Assembly: GCF_964204645.1 (NCBI RefSeq)
Contig: NC_134030.1
Coordinates: 3,079,855-3,139,854 of the forward strand
Source of the DNA: Tubulanus polymorphus
Lineage: Eukaryota; Nemertea; Palaeonemertea; Tubulaniformes; Tubulanidae
Direction of reading: 5' to 3'
DNA length: 60,000 nt
The notes below the pieces were generated by a model. It made no database searches. It had not been told where the DNA came from and saw nothing but the letters and a program-made list of their open reading frames with translations. Shown here piece after piece: positions 12,201-26,200 of this stretch. A program made the position numbers and the translations under genes. Position 1 is the first letter of the stretch. Each line of letters opens with the position of its first letter.

Positions 12201-15200
12201 TAAACCTGAGTGTTTTGTCCTGAATGTGAAACACATGTGTGACACCATTTACACTGGATTTGGTAAAAGGTGCAGGAGATGCTGCATGCATGGATTCCCA
12301 TGCTTCGTGCGAATTTGGAGGATAATTTTCAAATATCAATATAACAAATATAGCTTAGAGATTCTCTGAATTTCATGGCCGTTTTGACCTGGTGATGACT
12401 TAAATGATATGCTAAACTTCCACTTTAAGATGCATTTGCTGCCTGATACATCCAAACTATCTCAGAGGTTTAGAACTTGGCAAATTTACAAACCAACATG
12501 TTGAACCATAGAAGTTCCCTATTCAGATTTATTTTATTGGACATAAAGTACTTTTTGTATGAATTGGGTATTCAAAATATTTGAGAATCTTATACAGAAG
12601 TATCGTAAGACACCCTTTAATCCATGTTGATCGCAGGATAGCTCCGAGACAGTAGACTGTATAAGTTCTGTTTTGGAATAGCACTATGTGAGGCAAGTCA
12701 GTTTCTGACGGTAGACTGTGAATAGAAACAAAGACTTATCGTATATTATCATTTTTTTCTCGATGTGAGTTTATATTATGAAAAGCGAGTTGGCCGTGCG
12801 TGCGGTTTCAGGGGAAGGTGTACAAACACGGGATAAACAGGGGATGAATAGAATTCCACTGGTTTATATCCGATGTGTGTTACTAAAACATGATTACTCA
12901 GATGGATTATTAAAAAGGGCGGGGTTCATCAGTATCTAATCTGGTTCTCTGGAGGTTGAGGCGTATCGCATAGATTCTTCGCTGAAATGTTGACTCATTC
13001 AATTTCAGACTTCAGAGTGAGTTCATTGAACAGATTGATACAATACCTGTACTATCAGAAACATTGCTCTGTCCCTATACACCTAAACCCACACAAAAAT
13101 AAACATCAGTCTGAAGGACTGGGCAATAACCATGGTTCGATTTGGGCAGTATTCCAGTATCCTGATGGTACTAATTCTTGTGTTGGGATTCTAAAGATTG
13201 AAATGAAACTATCCTGATATGATACAAAAGATTTAAAACTAGAAACTAAAATCAAAGGCAAACTGGAATGTAACGGTACCGACTTAGCGGGAAACTGTGA
13301 CAATGGATGATCATTAGAGTTGTATAAGGCATGATAGCGCTTATGATAGAGCCATAGCTCTGTAACAACAGAATATCTGTAGCTTTAGAACTTTGACAAG
13401 ATCGGGGCAATGTTTGCAACATTTTACCTTCTACAGCTATGAGGTAGATAGAGTTACACGATGGTGGTCAGTTGGTGTATACTTTAAGGTCAGTGATTAG
13501 TTGAAGGCTATCAACAAGTTGTCTGCATAACTGTCTGTCTGGAGTCTGCAGTTTCAGAGGGGGAATAGCTCGAATCATCAGCTGCTGTTGCAGATATGAA
13601 TCGAAAAATCTGGAAAACATGAATGATGATATTGCAGCAGAGAGTGAGAGAGGATCTTTTCGATTGTGATAGAGCTCACTATTCAGCAGTGAGAGGCAGT
13701 ACTACGAATCCCGCGACTGATTTTTTAGTTCCTCAATAACATGAATATTACATGATGACTGGGGTGAAGAGGGATTCGAGGATGGACCCCTGGGAGTTCT
13801 ACAGGGATCATGTCAGTCTCAGGGATATTTGCATGATTTTAATGAAATACTGATGTATCTTATTACGCAGAGCTATACACATCATATATATATAAATACA
13901 TTTATGCTGATGATGTGAAAGGATGAGATCACAATATTAATATCAGTACAGTCAATTATCTAAATAATAAACAATTACTGTCTCACCGCAGCTAGCTTCA
14001 CAGCAGTCTGGCTTCGTTAATTTGTAGGATTTATACTGCTGTTGTTCGTAATAAAACCGGCTTCACATATTATTTCATCGGTTTCCCTTCATTCGATTTA
14101 ATGCATTTAACATTCCCTTGACGATGTTTTCGGCCTAAACTACAACTAGATGTAAAGCATATTTGAACTACTTAATTTGTATGGTAGCACATCTCGTACA
14201 TTTCATAGGCCATATTCGCTATCCAGTATCGCAAACACTGTCCTCGTTGCCTGGACCCAGTGCCCGAGTCTAAGGCTCACCTGGACCCAGTGCCGGCTCA
14301 AATCTGCACACTGGCTTGGTTATGAATACTGAGTTCACCTTACAGTCCACGTACTGTAGGCTGGAGTATGTATGAACCGTTTAGAGGGTAAGGGTCAGCG
14401 GTAAAAATAGCATCGTCTTGTTTGCTGATTAATTTAAGTCACTAAACCGGTACAGGTGTATGGATACCACGCGTGTAAGTAATTAAAACGGTGCTCGATG
14501 CTTGAGTAGTTCCTTCAAGAGTCTATAAAGGAACATCTGGATGGACAACCTACCTGGTTGAGATGTATGCACTGAACACTGAATACGTGTTTCAAATTAC
14601 ATTTTCTTGACAGATTTTGTATTACGCCCCTGAGATATCGAGAAAAAGCCCTAGTCAACATCCGAAGATCTAAAAATTGCTTCGAATCATTGATCATTAG
14701 CAATTTCTGAAATTTACTATTAGGCTAGGAAGGAAATAAATCCCACAATAATTTAGCCAAAGATGTAAATTCTTGAGTGGAAGGTTTATGTATTTTGAGC
14801 AATGTTTCGCCCGATGGTTGAGTCGATTTAGCTGAAACGTTGCTCAAGTTACTCAAGAGCTTTTCATCTTAGGTTTAAATTATTGTGGGATTTCATTGGT
14901 ATTGTATCTTCTCAACTTATACTATTAGGCTACTAGACTTTTTATAACCAGTGGACGAGCATCAATGGAAATTCTAGTAATAATATAAATCATATGCTTA
15001 GATACCCATCTCATTATCAGTGATACCGGAGCAAACTTCTCTTGAATTTGTAGGGCAACAGCTATCTTTTTTTTGCGTAAGTGAAAAAATATCTGTGAGG
15101 TGTTGCGTATATGCTTGTATACTACAGCACGACAGGGTTAATGAGAAGTGAAAAAATAACTGGGTGATTCAGGCATGACCTCGGTTTACCTAATCTATCT

Positions 15201-17557
15201 TAGTCGAATTGGCAGCAACAGGCTTCTTTACGGTGTACAATAAAAGCTTTGCCCGCCAACTGTAAGCTGCAGTAGATGTTTATCATTGATTAGCATTGAC
15301 AGCTATACTTTAAAAAAAAACTATAGCTACTTGTAAATGTGTGGATACCTTCACTGTTTTCATTGTTTTATTCGAGGTGTTTCCTAAACTATATTATCAA
15401 TTTGATGAAACAGTTTCAATGCCACCCGTTAAAACCCTTTCTCAGCTGGCTGCAGGAATAGGTGAGAAGGAACTGTGAACATAGCTAATAATGGGTTTAC
15501 AGTCAAAGTTTGTTTTAACTCCACCATTTTTACCTCGTATAATGCATGATATTATATCATGATAAATTTGGTGTTATAAAGGATGGCTTTTTCATTGAAT
15601 TTGGTGCATTTGTTTTTTGGAGACTTAAGTTTCAGTGTATGTCGCAAAAAGTTCAGAGGTCTTGGACGTCGGGTTATTTTCAGTAATCATTCGGTTGTTG
15701 TTGATGATTTGAAAGTGTGATGTTAATGCTTAGGATGATGTTAATGTTATTATGTAATGATGGTGATGATGATGATGATGGTGATATTGGCCTTTACACC
15801 AGAAACCCAGTTAACCAGATATAAAACGAAATCTTTACCTCTTAACAGTTCTCTGTCATTATTAGCTTACAGGAATGTTTTCATAAATACTGTCAAATAC
15901 AATCGCATTTTTATCAGCGAGAAGTTAAAAGATGATATGTTCTGGTTAGGTAATGGGTGCTGCTGCTGGTTGTAAATGTTCAAAGTCAATCTTCCGTCCC
16001 CTGAGGGTCCCTCCTCTGAGAATATTTGGTAATATTAGTGATTTAGAATATCTTCAGGTTTCAATTATCATGATTATGATCGGCGAAAAGTGAATAAGTA
16101 AATGCAAATCTTAAAGGACTCTCAATTTATATGCCAGCATTGGTCTAGGACTTAAGGTGGGACATAATGAAGAGATCATTTCACCTGGTGATGACTTTCA
16201 TCGCTCTACCTTTAGATACATTAGCTGCAATGCAGATATATTCGGAATATCTCAGAGATTGATAGCAGGGAAGAGGATTTTTCCAGTCTTAACTGATTAG
16301 AATTGATCATATTTCCAGAGTTATCAGACGGACTGTAGTTTACAGATAGATGCAGAAAGCGAAGGTTTATGGTTTATTCAAGCAGAGAGAGAGAGAGAGA
16401 GGGAGAGAGAGAGAGAGGGAGAGAGAGGGAGAGAGAGGGAGAGAGAGAGAGATGCCCGGTGTGTGTGTGTGATCAGTTAATTTATGAATAAAACAGCTGT
16501 CATAAATGATTATTTGAACTGTAAATAAAACTAGGGTTCAGTGATTTATATTATTCTGGGCTTTTACAGCGGTTAGATACATTCCGACCTTGCATTGGCC
16601 GTGAAAGATACATCCTGTTCTCTGAATAGTAAAAGAATTCGTTAATGGCTCTGTTTCTACTGAAAAAAGGAAGATCTAGGTTCCTTCCAGTTACTGTTAT
16701 CAATAACTTTTATAATTTCCTAATAACCCAATGAGGACGACTGCACTGTGCGATTGTAACTATGGCTTGTGCACTGGATTTCATAAACTTCGGTCAAACC
16801 ACTTAACTATAAACAGTCGCAAGGTTGGCAGAAGATACCTGTTATCCCGTTGAACCATCTAAGGACCCCTTTGTTCCCAGCTCTGGGGACTAAGGGACCT
16901 TGCAGTTCGCTTTGTCAACCTTCGGTATAAGTTCTGCCCCTATTATAATTAGCTTGTATATACTTCAATGCATTGTTGTGCACTACAATTCTGTATACGT
17001 CTGAAATACGCTGGTCTTCTGTGTTAATTTTATTACATACCAGACTGACTTTGATGTGAAAATAGTGTTGATAGTTTACATACGTATAACTACATACTAC
17101 GTACAGGAATGAAAAAATCAAACATTCAAAAGGGGCATTCCGAGTGTGATACTTGCGGTATCCGATTCCAGTTAATGTAGAATATATCCAATTCCAGAAC
17201 TGAAATTGACCACTTTTCCTTCACTCAGATCTTCATTCATATTTGAATCATTTTCTTCCATTAAATGAATAGCTGAAAATCCATTCACGCTTTAACGAAG
17301 TAATGAAGAAGTGAGCGAATAAGTATCACAATACAGACACATGAGATTCAGGCGTTGTCTCTGTGCGGCTGGGTATAGCTAGCAATCTCTACCTCGCGGA
17401 AACTTGTCTGTAAAGGTGTTTTTTAAGATCAGATAAACTGTTTTACTACTCGTGCTGTGATTAAGATGTTTCGTCTGCGTTTTCTGGGGCTGCTGGCATT
17501 TCATTACGTCATCGATATTTCTAGATATTTTTGCACCTCGTCGGTCGGACATATACT

Positions 17558-17597
<40 letters not shown>

Positions 17598-20500
17598 CAA
17601 GAGGGTACAGTGTATAGAGTATGAGCGTTCAGAACCCGATTCCGTTACATCAGGAATTTACAGATAAATAGAACTGGCGAGACAGGATGTTGCACCTAAC
17701 CGAATAGCTTCTTCAAGGGAGAGAGAGAGAGAGAGCATGAACGAAGTTATGAAATTAAAAATAGTGAAGCATTGATTAAAAAGGTTACATGTTAATGGAA
17801 TACTGTTTGCCAGCTATGTTATTCCCATTCAGTACCTCTCCAGATGTGTGATATATATATATATATAAACCTAATCGTTCTATCCTGTTTAAAAAATGGA
17901 TATTAACCCTTTCAGTGCTGACTAATTAATACCCTATAGTGCTGGAGAAAATTTGAAAATTCTAAAAAATTCCACCCTAGTGTGTTGAACAATGGGAATA
18001 CCACTATAGTGCGTCTACACCGCAGTGCGGTGTATCGTTAGTTACTAATATTTCACTATGTTTGACACTTGCTGCCATTTTTCAATAGAGATAATTACAA
18101 ATTACTAATTACATCAATACACCGCTGTGCGGTGTACTAGCAAAATCCATCACTGATTTATACACCGCACTGCGGTGTAGACGCACTGAAAGGGTTAAAA
18201 CAGTAAAACTTGAGTAAGTCGGATCTCTGTCAGTTGGAAAATCGGACGAGGAAATTCTATGTCCGAAATTTTCCTCTCCAAGCCAGATTTTATAAATTGA
18301 ATACTCCTTCAACTAATATTTTATCCATAAGAGTCTAAAATAAAGGATATTACATTCCCTAAGTTAGACATATTTTGCCAGTCCTGAATTCTATCTTATA
18401 TATCAAATATTGCCAGATCTATCTTTCGACTATTTAGTAAATAAAACTAACGATTTCTTACATTTTAAATTTTACAGAAGGACTCCAGTTCAAAACTGAA
18501 CCACAAAAAATATCAGAAGTTATAGGTATGAACACAGTATTCGAATGTGCGTTTGATGAACCTTTAGGTAAGAACAATCTACGTTATGAAAAAAAAACTT
18601 ACAATGATAAAAAAAACCCGCGCTAACAATGTTCGTTCTCTTTTATCCAGGTCAAGGTCAGTCTTTAGCGTGGAGGAAAGGTGAAACGATATTGAGTTTC
18701 AACGATGCGAAATTCGAACAGTCGGGAAACTTCCAAGTGGTCACCCGTGCAGACGGGTTGGGCTACGATTTAGAATTATCGAATCTTGAAGTGAAAGATG
18801 AAGGAACGTATTCCTGTGTGTTAAACAATCCTAAAATGATTCAACACAACTCATTAACTATTATCAGTGAGTTACATAATCAATCTGAATTATTGCAATG
18901 CTCTATTTTCAGGTGCTGATACAGAGAGGTCAATTTTGACTATTTCTCTTTCATTAGGGTATCTATTTAGCTCCAGTTCCACAGTTATGTGGCTTAAATT
19001 TCTGGATCCAGTTCCACAGTTATTGAGATTTGATTTGACTGTGGATCCAGTTCCACGGTTGTGTTGGTTTAGTTTGACTGTGGATCCAGTTCCACAGTTG
19101 TGTTGGTTTGATTTGAATCTGGATCCTGTTCCACAGTTGTGTGGATTCAATTTGACTTAAGATCCAGTTCCACAGTTATGTTGGTTTAATTTGACTGTGG
19201 ATCCAGTTCCACAGTTGTGTTGGTTTAATTTGACTCTGGATCCAGTTCCACAGTTGTGTTGGTTTAATTCAACTCTGGATCCAGTTCCACAGTTGTGTTG
19301 GTTTAATTTGACTCTGGATCCAGTTCCACAGTTGTGTTGGTTTAATTCAACTCTGGATCCAGTTCCACAGTTGTGTTGGTTTAATTCAACTCTGGATCCA
19401 GTTCCACAGTTGTGTTGGTTTAATTCGACTCTGGATCCAGTTCCACAGTTGTGTTGGTTTAATTCAACTCTGGATCCAGTTCCACAGTTGTGTTGGTTTA
19501 ATTCAACTCTGGATCCAGTTCCACAGTTGTGTTGGTTTAATTTAACTCTGGATCCAGTTCCACAGTTGTGTTGGTTTAATTCAACTCTGGATCCAGTTCC
19601 ACACGGTGAAAACAAATGAATATGAAAATGAAGCGCGATGTTGCGTCGTCGGTCTGGTCGAAATCATGTTTAATTCTCCAAATTGCGAATACGTGTTAGT
19701 AACCGATGTCGATGGAGGTTTTTTGCGTGGAAATTATCCCCAGCGGTTTGTGATGACTCGTGGCTAAGCGGACATGTGCCGATGACTTTGGGATTTATAG
19801 CGCGACAAGACATGAATTTGTAATGGTTTACACCTTTGTCATCTCGGTCGGTCGTGGAGAGTGTGTCCATTAACTTACTTGTTATTTATCTCCGTATCAT
19901 TAAAACTGCATTGTCCGTTCATCCGCACGAACGCAAGATCTGATAAACTGCGACTCGCGGAATTACTGTACGTGTTACTCATATATGGTTCCACTCAAAT
20001 GATGTTTACGAGTTTGGAAATATTTGGCATTTCGGAAAACTTCTCACAGTGCGGCCACTGACCTGGAAAACCTGCGATCAGAAAAATCTCGAAAAAAGCA
20101 TTAGGGAACAACCTGGAAAACTGGGACAACCTGGGAATTCTGATATGTTATTGACCGCGCATTTCTTTTATCAATACATGATTCATCAAAAATGAATTGA
20201 TTGTAACATTTTAAACCGAGAAATTCCTTGGATTCAGATTCACTCGAGGGATTTTTTGTTTAGAACATGGAAAACTCAGGGAATTTGTTAATTAGCAGAA
20301 AGTGGCCATTCTGAAATCAATGAAAATTCTCTCCTGTCTCCTATGATTATAATAAAGCGCTCTCTGTTGCAGAGGCACAGTCCTCCCTCCCTCTTATGTT
20401 TCCCAAGGAATACTTTCAGAAGTTCACGCCATGCGTACTAAATTGGCTTTTCTAGTAAAAATAAATCAAATTTTTGAATTTTTTTCTTTCTTGAATTCCT

Positions 20501-23221
20501 CACTGCTCGTTCCCAGAGTTGCTATTATAGCTGCGAGAAGTTTTTTTTATTTTGTCTCTTCAAATTTATTGCAATAGTCTCTGATTCAGTTATAAATCAG
20601 ATGCCTGAGCTACTACTACTGCTACTGCTGCTGCTGCTGTTGCTGCTGCTGCTACTGCTGTTGTTCAATTTTGATGACTATTACACTTCTCTTCATGTGA
20701 GGTGAGGGGAACAGGGTCCATTTATTTATTTTGCAATGAAAGCCGGTAAAAGCATGAGAAAACGTGTAGTAAGTAAGATACATCAGTGTAACTGCACTAG
20801 GGGTTGATGAGGTGAGGTGTAGTGGTACAGGTAGGCTTTGTGATAGAAGCAGTAAAATATTCGATAGATTATGTATGCGTTGCCTCTGACTGTGGAGAGA
20901 GTATATTTATAGATATTTGCAGGGGTTATTTCAGGTAATTCCTGTTCGTATTATCTAGAGTCGCTCTTCTCTATCTAGAGACTTCATTGATCAGTTAAGA
21001 TACAACAAAACTTTTCGAGATGAAATAGAGCCTTTACATGTTACAAGTTTCATGCCACGGTTGCATCTGTGTTTAACTATCAGGTGTGTTCGAGTCTGTC
21101 GATAAAAAGTGGACACAATTTGCCATCAATCATTCGCGGTGTTTAAAAACACAATCTCGGCTTAGAATGAATTATTTCGAGAAAATGCTATCACAAAAAT
21201 GAGGAAAAAATAGCTTAAAGATAGTTTACCGTTGAATTGCGGGAATGTTGGCAGAATCTATGCAAGATGAAATGTAAAGTTTCCAAGTTGATTAGTCATA
21301 TCATGACCTCGCGTTACACTCTTTCCATTGAGTGTATATATCTAGGATATATCAATAGCGTTATGCAATAATACGTGGATTTTCTGGAAAAACAGATGTA
21401 TTTTTATTTCATTAGTTAGTGCTTATGAATAGTGTACTCTTGAAATGATGATTTACTACTAGAAAATTCGCCAACAGCTGGCTTATCAGTGTATTATCTC
21501 ATGAACCAAGAATGTTACAGTCTCACTCATAGCTCCCACTCTATCAGCCACCAGATCAGTTCTAAAAGAACCCCCTGCTTATTCATCCGCTGCAGTGTTG
21601 ACTGTCCCACTGGCCATAGTTTCAACTTGGGTTCTTTATTTGTATTAGACAAAAGAAACACCGACTTACTTAACCCCACTAAGACCTCCTGCTTTCATCA
21701 AAATATAGATTAATCACTCTGAAGATCAAAGTAACTCTTTTTTGATTCCAAGTAGCATATCACTAGAATATTTTTCTTATACAACTCCTTATTTCGTACT
21801 TCAAAATCGGCTGTAATGCCATCATCACGACCATGAAAAACGTGGCGTTATAAAGAATTTAATTTGAATGATATTTTGCATATTCGTTCATAAAAGAATG
21901 TTAGAGCATCGGTATTAAACAGGATAGCATTACGACTGGCTTAGACGAGATAACTGCTGCTATTGGTGAAATCATGAAGCTGACACTAGCTGAGTAAGAC
22001 ATAGTCGACTGCACAACTTGTTTTTCTAAAAAATATCTTCCGAATCGCAGACAGACATCGAATATGCAACTGAAAGCTGTCGGGGATATGTGAGCGAGTT
22101 TGTTTGAACGGGTTGAATTATTGAAGATTCCTTGGGAACTATAAAACGATGTATAAGCCTCCCGATATATATACATATTTACAGCAACATTCCAGAGATT
22201 TACTGTCACTGATGACCAATTCTCTCTCCTCTCTACATACCACTCAGGAGAGGAAAATCATCACTTGTCCGATAATGACCATCGAGATAAATAAAATCGA
22301 TTTAGAGACTGTAAAAACAATCGTATCCATGACACATCGATTAGACTCTGACAACACTGAAAAACGACTGACCATTTTTATCTAAAATACTTAAAACCAG
22401 AAATTTTGTCTTTTGAGTCGCCAGGACTGAGTTCCAAAGTTGTGAGGTAGAAGTAGTTCATTCCCGAGTGTTTTTAACCTGATAGTAAGACTGAACGGAG
22501 AACTAAAACTGGATCCTCAAGTATAGATTGCGAAGGACCTGCATCCTACAGCCTGCGTCTCATACTTATCAGAAATATTGTTCTTCATTAACCCTTTCAG
22601 TGCTGACTAATTAATACCCTCCGGTGCTGGAGATAATTTGAAAATTCTAAAAAAATTCCACCCTAGTGTGTTGAACAACGGGAATATCACTATAGTGCGT
22701 CTACACTGCGGCGCGGTGTATCGTTAGTTACTAGTATTTCACTATGTTTGACACGTGCTGCCATTTTTCAAGAGATAATTGCTAATTACATCAATACACC
22801 ACAGTGCGGTGTACTCACAAAATCTATCACTGATTTATACACCGCACTGCAGTGTAGACCGCACTGAAAGGGTTAACTTTTTTCTTTTCTACTTTTTAAA
22901 CTCGAAGCTAGAATTCCTGCGGATGGTGGTATGGTGGTATAGTGGTATGATGGTATGATGGTATCTGCGGGTGTTATGTTCGATGGTTTTTACAACTCTT
23001 AGGTTATTGTTGTAGTCTGTGCTTAGTTGCTTGCCTGCATATTTTAACTATGATGGATTAGAATGTGAGGTAACATCCTGCCGACAGTTGCCTCTATCAT
23101 ATAATTCTTCTCGTTTTCAACCGAGCATTGCTTTGTTTTATGGTTTTTTCAATCGGTGCGTAACTCTCACAGGCCAACCTTCAGTTGCACCCATACCAAA
23201 ATGCTTGTCTCTGTGTATGTA

Positions 23222-23280
<59 letters not shown>

Positions 23281-26200
23281 TAAGAAAACGTGCGGTCTGT
23301 CTTTCCTTGTGATCCTACCATGAGAATTATGACTTGTGCTTATCCGAATGAGGTGAATTTTTGAACACGAAATAGAGATGATTTTTCCTCTATTTCATTT
23401 ATTGATTTGATTTCTTTATCGTTATTTTGTGTCCTTTACAAACCCACCACACCTGTTTGAAACAAGGGGTTTGATAAGACGAGAAGATACACAATATCCG
23501 TGTATGATGATAGATGATAACGAGAGAAATCCCTCAATAGCGAAGCCAAGATTGAAAAATTCTATATCAGAATGATTATAATATTTGAGGAGCGACGTTT
23601 CGGCTAACAACTGTTAGCCATCATCAGGCGTACTGATGATAGCTAACAGTTGTTAAGGGGTTTGATTTTGAAATAGAAATACAGATATAGTTTTATGGTC
23701 AGTTGAATTTAAAGAATTTCATTCTTTGTAACAAAGTATAAAGTTGGACATTTTTGGGACTTTGACACTGTGGGACTGGTTTCAGGGCTCAGTTTTGCAG
23801 TCATTACTGAAGTTGCTAGATGTTGGCCATAGATCCAAGATGGTCCTAGACCAATTTTGTGCCTGCAGGAGCATAGACTCAGGTATAGAAAGAGCTGTAG
23901 AGAAGTAGAAGACAGGACAAAGGGCAGAGATGACCTGCATTATGTAGATGTCAACTCTTTGCATCACATTTCATCTTGTAATGAACATTGTCCACGCGCA
24001 AATATATCACAAACTTTTCTCCTTGCGAGAAAAAGAAAACATCGTGACTGTCTCGCGATGACTGGTGGTGATTTGTTTGTCAATGTGTAATTGATCTTCT
24101 ATCTAGTGCTGCAAATATCTCTTGTGCGTCGGTCTTAATAACTGCGGTGAGTCGCCGCCCCTCATCGCGCCCCTCATCGCCGGTGATCTGGATTTGTTTG
24201 CAGTTTTGTCCCGGAGTGTAATTAATCAATTGGTTAATGGTATCCACGCCGGCGTGTGAGCTAATGATATCCCGTTCGGGTCCAGCATCTACATGAAACA
24301 TGCATGAGCGAGAGCAGGTAGTTCTCGTGGTTGTTCGCTGCTGACAATGTCCCTTCGGTCGTTCGTTCTCTGTTTGTCATTAGAAGATGCGCGCATCGAC
24401 CGCGTCCAGCACTCGGGGAATGCTTGGATAAGTTTTGCGCGACCGTTGAGGTTAATTATTCGTCAATTTACTGCGCGTGAGAATCGGTAAATTATATTAA
24501 CCCTTCTTTATCATCTTAAAACAAGAAACGGGACTTGTTCCAAAAGGGACATGTTTTTCAGCGTATAACTGAATCTTATTACTATACGGCTTTCCGTTGA
24601 AGAGAGCAACTGAAAGATGAATTTCATTGGAAACTACCCTCAACTTAAAGGCCAAATTTGGTTTGACCAAAAACAGACCGGACCAATTTGAGCACCGTGG
24701 TCAGATTATTGCGTCTAGAAGTGATTCACCTCACTTGCCACAGCAATGTTTTGATAACTTAAGTGACGAATGAGAGATTTACGTGTGAACACACTCTCTA
24801 ATGTAACATGAGCCAAATCATTTCCATCCAATTGCAGCAAATTATCATCTCATTTTTTTCAGTTAAGGCGCAAATTCATATGAAACCTGAAGATTATGAT
24901 CGAAAAGTTCACCTGGGAAAACTGCTGGCCGTGCACTGTGATGTGTCCGGTAGACCCGCTCCTAATGTCACCTGGACTAAACTGGTACGTATTCACACCC
25001 CTTCCTTCATACTCCCTCGGCAGGGATTCGAACCTGATGCTGCCACGTTCTTCCCTTGGCAGAGATTTGAACCTGATGGCATCGTGAGACCCTGCCTGAT
25101 CAGCCTCAGTGTATGGGTGCTTGCACTCTGAGCCATGATGTCATTATTAACCAATCAGCATTTGTGTAATTTTTGCCCGGGTTTTTCCATGTACCCTCAA
25201 ATATGCCCCAGTGATTATACAACAGGTAATCTTATTGGTGCCACACGTTTTCATGTGGGTAAGCTGTGTATGTACCTGCGCACTGGGCCTAATCGCAGGG
25301 TTTTGTGCCATGGCAGCTTCTTGCGATGCCATCAGGTTCTGAACATTGTTGAGGGAGGATGCCTTTCCCTTGAATCTGCAGTAGTATATATAAATTATGT
25401 GTATCGAAGTTTTTTTCGAACTAAATTTTTTTCTCAGAGATGGGTGTCAGCATCATGTGGTTCATGTACACAATGACTAATCAAGAAACCGGCAGTTTTC
25501 GGTACAAAATACTTGGCATCGTTTTCTGAGTGCATTTATACCAGTTTTATATACTGCCACGTGATAACATGTGATAGTGTGAGCCATATGTCAGAGGCTG
25601 GCAGCCCCGCGCTATTGTCTAGAATCCATTAAAACTAAATAGTGTTGGTAGGGCTGAGGGTTGAGGATGATCGAAAATAATCGTGTTGTTTGTAATTAAT
25701 CCCTAGAGGCCGAAAGAAAGCTTTTAGAGATTGAAAAATGATTAATTACCAAGGAGCGATATTTGATATATCTCAATTGAGACGTGAATGTTTGGACTCG
25801 TTGATGGTGGTGGTGCTGTGCCATCCTGTGCTGTCCTGTGCCGTGCTGTACCATGCTGACATGCTTAACTGTGCTGTGCTGTACCATGCTGAACTGTGCT
25901 GTGCTGTGCTACGCCGGTGTTGAACTGTGCTGTGCTGTGCCGGTGTTGAACTGTGCTGTGCTGTGCTGTGCTGTGCCGTGCTGTGCCGGTGTTGAACTGT
26001 GCTGTGCTGTGCTGTAATCAGAACTATTTCAATTTCAAATAGCACACCAGATGGCGTCGCTTACAGACCTGAACCCTTCAAGATGTATTCATGAGGATCC
26101 TTTTTGGGAAATGTGACTTTTTTCGGAAGTGTGTGGGGTGCTGTTACCTCTGAGTCACATCAATTCAGTTGTACTCGCAGCTGGTGCTGTTTCCGTGATG

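Larger units (their letters stand above)
9262..18477. other. Intron 1 of the Ig/FN3 gene
   Basis: A 9.2 kb intron without recognisable coding sequence. It holds a foldback at 14735-14900, a GATG run near 15757-15780, GA/GGGAGA arrays (16381-16454), a CT run (17560-17595), a short GA run (17718-17735), a TA run (17850-17866) and a TTAA-flanked MITE (17907-18194). Confidence 0.6.
19603..24862. other. Intron 3 of the Ig/FN3 gene, remainder
   Basis: No exon recognised. It contains a CTG/CTA-rich triplet run (20611-20666), a 102-residue minus-strand open frame of unclear origin (22209-21901), MITE copy B, a GGTATGATGGTAT short repeat (22922-22970), a long TA array (23222-23279) and the hammerhead-like inverted repeat at about 23.6 kb. 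Confidence 0.55.

Noticed and set aside
19157-19619. Long open frames on both strands (142 and 152 residues)
   Set aside because: They are produced by the 39 bp tandem repeat, whose length is a multiple of three; no start context, splice link or family.
25773-26045. Gln/His/Ser-rich 90-residue minus frame
   Set aside because: By-product of the CTGTG minisatellite.
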